From positions 57,814,924 to 57,878,923 of the forward strand of contig CM067446.1 of NCBI GenBank assembly GCA_034508935.3: a stretch of DNA of 64,000 nucleotides, written 5' to 3'. The stretch is from Berghia stephanieae (lineage: Eukaryota; Mollusca; Gastropoda; Nudibranchia; Aeolidiidae). The position numbers were made by a program, and so were the translations under genes. Shown one piece after another: positions 58,834 to 64,000 of this stretch. Under the pieces are notes generated by a model. That model was not told the origin of the DNA and searched no databases. It saw only the letters and a program-made list of their open reading frames with translations. Position 1 is the stretch's first letter, and each line of letters begins with the position of its first letter.

Positions 58834-59330
58834 ATGGGGTGTAAAATCACCACACAATATAGTTAACCGCATAGCTCATTTTTTCTTCATTACTGACATG
58901 GGGTTTTTTGTTTGTTTGTTTGTTGCTTTAGGTCTCTTCCAACACAATTGAGGTTATATGAGAGACCGCTGAAACAAAAAAACAAGCAATCTAACAAATA
59001 TAGTACAAATGCAAATCAAAATCATAACCTAAAGATATCATAAGCTAAATTATAAATAACCAAGAACAAACAGGCAGAAGATTTACAGAAAAAAAATATC
59101 CCCTGTCAAAAATACAATCACAAACCAAAGAAGCAGGATAGGCTAGTAAAGAGAAGAAGAAACGACATCACTATCGGATCGTACACCCATGCGAACATCA
59201 TAGGTATATGATTCAAGGTGATGCTCCCATCCAACCACCGCTGACATGGGTGATTTCACACCCCACAATATAGTTAACTGCATAGCTCATTTTTTCTTCT
59301 TGACAGACATGGGGTGATTTCACACCCCAT
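58834..59330. repeat. TIR-bounded repeat with internal duplication and an inserted segment
   Basis: The left end ATGGGGTGTAAAATCACC has inverted partners at about 59250-59265 and 59310-59330 (GGGTGATTTCACACCCC). The block CACAATATAGTTAAC then GCATAGCTCATTTTTTCTTC occurs at 58851-58895 and again at 59264-59302. A 339-bp T-led segment (about 58907-59245) separates the two units and looks like a separate minus-strand A-tailed insertion. A further GGGTGTAAAATCACCCCACA lies at about 59504. Confidence 0.6.
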
Positions 59331-60001
59331 GGTATAGGAATAGGGGTTCTGACATTTGACCTCTAAATAACTCAAAAAGTATTTTTTCAAATTAAAAAAA
59401 AATGACTACCCAATTCCTCATCATGAAATTGGCGATTAGCTAAAATTTCATCCCTCTATGTTAAAAACTGAGGTTTTTACAGTCGAAAAACATACCCTGG
59501 GTGTAAAATCACCCCACATATAGGGATAGGGTTAAGACAAATGATTAGTTTTTTATTATTTTTGTCATCTTACCCAAAATATATTTTAATAAGAAACCGT
59601 TGTGTGTCTTTAGCAGTAAATGACAGGTTAATATGAAATGTGCATAACTTTCTTAATAGATAGGTTTTTTTAATAATTATCATAAATGTTTTGAATAGAA
59701 AATGAAAAAAAAACTATTATTTTGTAAAGCGCTTTGAGCACATGTAATCGATATTGCACTATCTATATAGATGCTCAATTTTATTTTTTTTAAATTAATT
59801 CTAATAAATGACCTGCAACCCCAACTTTCTTCAAAGTCACTTTCCAACATCTGAATCCCCCAAAATATAAGACAAGAGGTCAAAATGTTTTGCTGAAATG
59901 ATCAACATTGCTTAACGGAGTCGATGTCAAGTCATATAAAGACCAACATACTACCAGATGCAGACAGGACAATAAAGGTACATAAAACCAATGTCTCAAA
60001 T
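59331..60001. other. 3' flank of the unnamed gene
   Basis: AT-rich; contains a solitary family B SINE 3' end at 59727-59782 (AAAGCGCTTTGAGCACATG). A minus-strand AATAAA near 59784 could serve the unnamed gene. Confidence 0.45.
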
Positions 60002-61719
60002 TCAAATGCCTTCTCCACTTGGATGGGCAAGCTCATGGATTATAAAGTGGAGTATCTGATTTTGTTCACTGCTTAATAGTGGCCATAAATCTTTCTGAAG
60101 AGATCGCAGTGATTCTAGATCTTGGGATTGACATGCCATCTGGAACCACCAACAAAAAAAATATAAAAAATTGCTGAATAAAATCCATAATTACTATTTC
60201 TATTTGACCAAGCAAGGTGAGAAAAATATTTGAAAAGAAACCACTTCCTTCATGCATGCAACTATAGTCTTAAGAATAACCTGCTTTTATGCTTCAAAGT
60301 CATAAAAAGAAGTGAGCCTAGTTAATGAAATTCATTTTGAATATGACATGACATGTTGAATAAATCAATCTTACAGTATTATCATTTTTAAGATGCTAAG
60401 AAATATGTGGCAGATATTTACAAATTGTAATAAGACTTTTTATTTAAATGTAATACAATACCACCTATCGGATAACATGAAAATGATGCAGTTTAACATT
60501 TGTGAGTATCTGTACCTTTAAGGCAGATTTTATCAACGGTTCCCATCTGGCAGGCAATGGGTTATGGTAAAACTAGAAGCAGAAAAAATGTAAAATATTA
60601 TGTGATCTACATTTGAGATAAATACTTACAACTACTGACTGTAGAAGAAGATAGAGATCCTCTCCAAGATAAGTCTCTGTAATAAAATCAAAAATAAAAT
60701 CGTTGTTCAAAAAATTCAGTTTTGTTTTTGCTTTTTTAATTTAAAAAAAAATAGTTTCAAACTCTTAAAAGAAATTATAGTACCCAGCGCAGTGCAATTT
60801 ATAGGTTACAGGATTTTTTTTAATAACCCAAAAAGAATATTTAACTGTAAAATATAGATTATATAGTGAATCATTTATTCATAATATACAAATATGTTAC
60901 AGTGAATGACATAATCAGTCGGATGGTGAAAAAGTTTTAACTGAAATATTGCCAAGTTTAGTTAGAAGGTCAATTAAATGTTTATCCAAAATGAGTTCTT
61001 GTCATAAATGATTAAATCAACCCTTTTTGTACATCTTCAGGAAATATCAAAGCTTAATTTCATTTCTTAATATTTTTTACAGTTAATCAAGTTGAAAAAG
61101 TATGAAATTTGAGAAAAGTTGCTGGATACCTTTCCCATACATCTGATCATAACTTCATGAAAAATCACCCGATTTACTTCAAAGAAAGATTAAAATGCTC
61201 TGGTGAGCATATTCTTTCAGAAAATGAAAAAAAATGCAAATAAAAAATGTTCACCTGATTATGTCATGCACTGACACCTATTTTTATTTTAAAATATTAT
61301 TTTACAGAGAATGGTACACTCCTTACCTATTCTGTATGAGCTGCACTGGCTGATTGTCAAGGAAAGAATCATTTTTAAGATTGCTCTGTTTTGTTTTAAA
61401 AGCCTAAATGATGAAGCACCTGACTACATTAAAAGCATGTTCGAACGATATGCACCAAATAGGAATTACGATCTTCAACTGACAAAATGAAGCTTATTCT
61501 TAGAAATAATTATAATTATAAATTTTATGGTGGCCTGCCCAGAAGGATAAGAGAAGCAAAATCTATTGATAGTTTTAAATCAATGTTAAAGCACAACCTT
61601 TTTACCGTTACATGTTCATGATTTGTTACGTGCATTGAGTATCACACAGTGATGACAATGCATGATATAAATGCCATGTATTATTATTATAATTATTATT
61701 ATTATTATTATTATTATTA

Positions 61720-61813
<94 letters not shown>

Positions 61814-62028
61814 CATTATTATTATTATAAATTTAAATCTACCTGTAAGACTATCACATGACTCCCAAGTGTATTTCTCTAAAGTTTGCGCATGTTCTGG
61901 TCGTATTCTCTGCGGTGTTGGCTGAAATGAGTGATATTAAAAAATTGTTCTCTCACCTCAAATAAAAAAATTACTTTGAAATTTTATTTGGCAAAGGAGA
62001 GATAGAGATAGATAGAAAGATAGAAAAG

Positions 62029-62112
<84 letters not shown>

Positions 62113-63788
62113 ATAGATAGAGAGATAGATAGATAGATAGAGAGAGAGAGGGAGAGGGGAGAGAGAGAACGAGTACAGAAAGAAAGAGGATCGTTTTAAA
62201 CGGTTAAACCAATACATATAGATGGACCCACCTTTAAAAATTTATCAAAGGCTCATTATCGAACAGAATTTCTTGTGACAACCCCTACTACTAACCTGAT
62301 TACAGCACCACAAATAAAGCAAGCAAAAAAAAAAATAATCTTGACAGATACAGTGGTATAGATGGTTAATTGAATCAACACCATTTGTCCAGGTCGACAT
62401 ATCTGCCTTAAGGGGCGGTTTGGGTCTAATTATTAGGAAAATCCTTCAAAAATTTGATTTTGAGATTTTGGTGGAAAATGATATTTTATTATCTTAGAAA
62501 TAATATAATTAAAGTCCAAATTCTTAAAATAGACTATAAAGGCACGAAATACACAGTCAAAAATGGTACAGGTAGTAAGAAATGTGTGAAAAACGGGAAG
62601 CCATTTTGCTATTTTCTCAATATGTCATTTTTCTAAGGGTATGGGAAACTGTGTCAAACGTTTCTCAGAATCTATTCAATGAAATTGTCTGAAAATTTCC
62701 ACATTATGACAGAGATAATGTATTATGTCACCATAGAGAGATTTTTTTGATAAGATTTGTGAATTTTAAATTATAATCCTAAATCTGAATTTTTTACATC
62801 AATTTTTTCATAACATTTTGATTCTCAACTTTGTAATGATCTAATAAAAATTACATAAGCTAAAGTGGTAAAATCTCTCTATGGTGACACACTATGGTAC
62901 AATGTTGACAAGAGGGAAGAATATGGAGGTCATTCCTTCATTAGTTTTTGTGGAACGTTTGCCACAAGATTGTTATATTTTTTGATGTCAGACCCCCAAA
63001 TTAGATCGCAAAATGGGTATCAACACATATAATTAAAAATTTTCACCATAAATGTTGTTTTTTAACCTATATTGATGATACAGAATGATTAAAACCGCCC
63101 AATATAGGTAATTAAATTTTTTTTAGAAAAGACCCAAACCGCCCCTTAACCATTACTCTACTCAATCACATCTGTGCATGCCTGAACAATAATTTATTTT
63201 GCATTTAGTATCTCTTTTAGATTAATATGAATGGAAAAAAAATTCGTATGACATGTGCATTTTTCAATAGATCTTTAATGAAAACTGAACCTAGGACTTC
63301 AATTATTTTCATTATTATAACTTGGAGCAAATCAAATTTACCTTAAATTAGTTAAATTACATTTTACTTTTCCAAATATTATCATAACAATCTTACCCTC
63401 CTCCTAATTTCATTAGATGAAAATAAAATAAGAAAGTTGATATCTTATTCATTGCGTGAAACTAAAGGATGAAAACTATCAAAATCAATTCAATTAACAT
63501 TTTTACTCTACTCATGTGTCAGATGTCGGCAATAAACACAAACTTTCAAAGAGATTAAATTGTGCTAACTTTAAAAAGAAAATAAAAACTGACATAGGCA
63601 CACCTATATTTTTCATGGCAGCTATAATTTCCCACATCACAGAGAACGCAATGTGTAGATTAAAAAAAGAAAACAAAAATTGTCCAGTTATCTAACCTGC
63701 AGTAACAGAAGGAGTAAAACTCTAGTGATTTCACAAACAGCTAGGATATCACAGTAAGCTCCAAGGGGCTTCCCCGTCACTGATGAAC
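60002..63788 (-). CDS. Unrecognised host gene, last five coding exons, 5' part beyond right edge
   Basis: I cannot name this gene. Coding exons in order of translation are 63697-63788, 61843-61921, 60630-60676, 60516-60572 and 60002-60139, the last ending in TGA at 60002-60004. All borders are AG/GT and the phases fit at every junction, giving about 137 C-terminal residues. Visible stretches include GKPLGAYCDILAVCEITRVL followed by a run of six leucines, LEKYTWESCDSLTG, ETYLGEDLYLLLQSVV, FYHNPLPARWEPLIKSALK and LQKDLWPLLSS. The composition suggests alpha-helical, HEAT/ARM-like repeat structure, which is inference. None of the exons is in a transposon, and the open phases argue for a working host gene. 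It is on the same strand as EXOC7, 28 kb beyond the 3' end of MBOAT7. The intron between 60676 and 61843 carries a LINE end that stops ten bases from a splice donor. Confidence 0.72.
60677..61309. other. Intron of the unnamed gene, nothing recognised
   Basis: AT-rich intron DNA left of the LINE insertion. The introns 60140-60515 and 61922-62030 also show nothing. Confidence 0.45.
61310..61832 (+). mobile_element. CR1/L2-like LINE 3' end with long (TTA)n tail
   Basis: It reads VHSLPILYELHWLIVKERII and ALFCFKSLNDEAPDYIKSMF, then a stop, then NNYNYKFYGGLPRRIREAKS and IDSFKSMLKHNLF, the usual C-terminus of CR1/L2/Rex1-group reverse transcriptases. A short 3' untranslated region leads to (TTA)n at 61678-61832. 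It is 5' truncated. The tail ends ten bases from a splice site of the unnamed gene, antisense to it. Confidence 0.8.
62031..62143. repeat. GA and GATA microsatellites
   Basis: (GA)n at about 62031-62065, then (GATA)n with some GAGA units to about 62143. Confidence 0.9.
62412..63145. mobile_element. 734-bp TTAA-flanked TIR element (piggyBac- or Kolobok-like)
   Basis: TTAA is duplicated at 62408-62411 and 63146-63149. The TIRs are GGGGCGGTTTGGGTCT, 16 of 16 identical. There is no transposase inside. A nested inverted pair, TGTCACCATAGAGAGATTTT, occurs at about 62727 and, reversed, at about 62870-62889. The TTAA target fits piggyBac or Kolobok; a GG start favours Kolobok, from memory. It lies in an intron of the unnamed gene. 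Confidence 0.82.
63150..63696. other. Intron of the unnamed gene, nothing recognised
   Basis: AT-rich DNA. Positions 63789-64000 are also intronic, with nothing seen. Confidence 0.45.
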
Positions 63789-64000
63789 CTGTAAAAAATA
63801 AAACATACTGAGATATAGTAGCTTTCATCAGAAAATGGACAATTATAAAGTAGTAGTTTCAAAAACAGAATTTTCAAATCTTCTACAGCTCTACCTGTTT
63901 TTGTTTTTTTTACTTAACAAGTTATCTTTCCACTTACGATGGAGAAAAAAAAATGACTTAATCTATCTGTATCAACATCTGCTTTATTTAATAACATGAT

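Noticed and set aside
61616-61925. Long Ile- or Tyr-only open frames on both strands
   Set aside because: They are translations of the (TTA)n tail of a LINE.
62454-62636. Small Lys-rich frame
   Set aside because: It lies wholly inside the TTAA-flanked non-coding element.
1-64000. LTR retroelements, Polinton-like elements or CRISPR arrays
   Set aside because: I looked for paired long direct repeats with protease, integrase or capsid motifs and for regular spacer arrays, and saw none. The regular 34-bp arrays at 30.1 and 31.5 kb are palindromic transposon ends, not CRISPR.

Overview
The window is a repeat-dense, AT-rich, intron-rich animal nuclear segment. The conserved exons and the repeat mix (RTE- and CR1/L2-like LINEs, tRNA-derived SINEs, mariner, Tigger, hAT and piggyBac DNA transposons, many small TIR elements) suggest a lophotrochozoan, probably a gastropod mollusc. 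That organism call is inference; no single marker proves it. I recognise no LTR retrovirus-like or other virus-like element, no CRISPR array, and no intact tRNA or rRNA gene.

Host genes. (1) 124-21509, minus strand: the 5' two thirds of EXOC7/Exo70, an exocyst subunit, in 16 phase-consistent coding exons encoding about 513 residues. The C-terminal part lies beyond the left edge. (2) 21813-32076, plus strand: a complete seven-exon MBOAT7 (lysophosphatidylinositol acyltransferase, 477 residues) with both catalytic residues. It is head-to-head with EXOC7 across only 303 bp, so the two may share a divergent promoter. (3) 60002-63788, minus strand: the last five coding exons of a conserved-looking gene that I cannot name. 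It continues past the right edge.

Region by region. 1-21.5 kb is EXOC7. Its introns carry a mariner (6454-7781), a nearly intact RTE-clade LINE with a perfect 11-bp target-site duplication (10315-13567), tRNA-derived SINEs, a Tigger-type non-autonomous element inside a TA microsatellite (17011-17732), and a three-copy repeat family at 19.2-20.9 kb. 21.8-32.5 kb is MBOAT7; its introns hold several TIR elements, the most striking being 30089-31536, whose ends are arrays of a 12-bp palindrome spaced at 34 bp. 32.9-49.3 kb is an intergenic repeat field dominated by at least nine copies of a roughly 520-bp interspersed family, with LINE fragments. One copy is split by a 4,324-bp TIR element (38048-42371, 16-bp TIRs, 7-bp duplication) that carries an unrecognised, spliced, now broken gene. 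49.4-59.3 kb is a graveyard of DNA transposons: Tigger, an unclassified transposase-like piece, hAT, and a well-preserved piggyBac transposase (56431-58000). 59.3-64 kb is the third host gene, with a CR1/L2-like LINE end and a TTAA-flanked TIR element in its introns.

The best candidates for something undescribed are the 4.3-kb gene-bearing TIR element, the 34-bp-phased palindromic-terminus element, the roughly 520-bp repeat family, and the unnamed right-hand gene.
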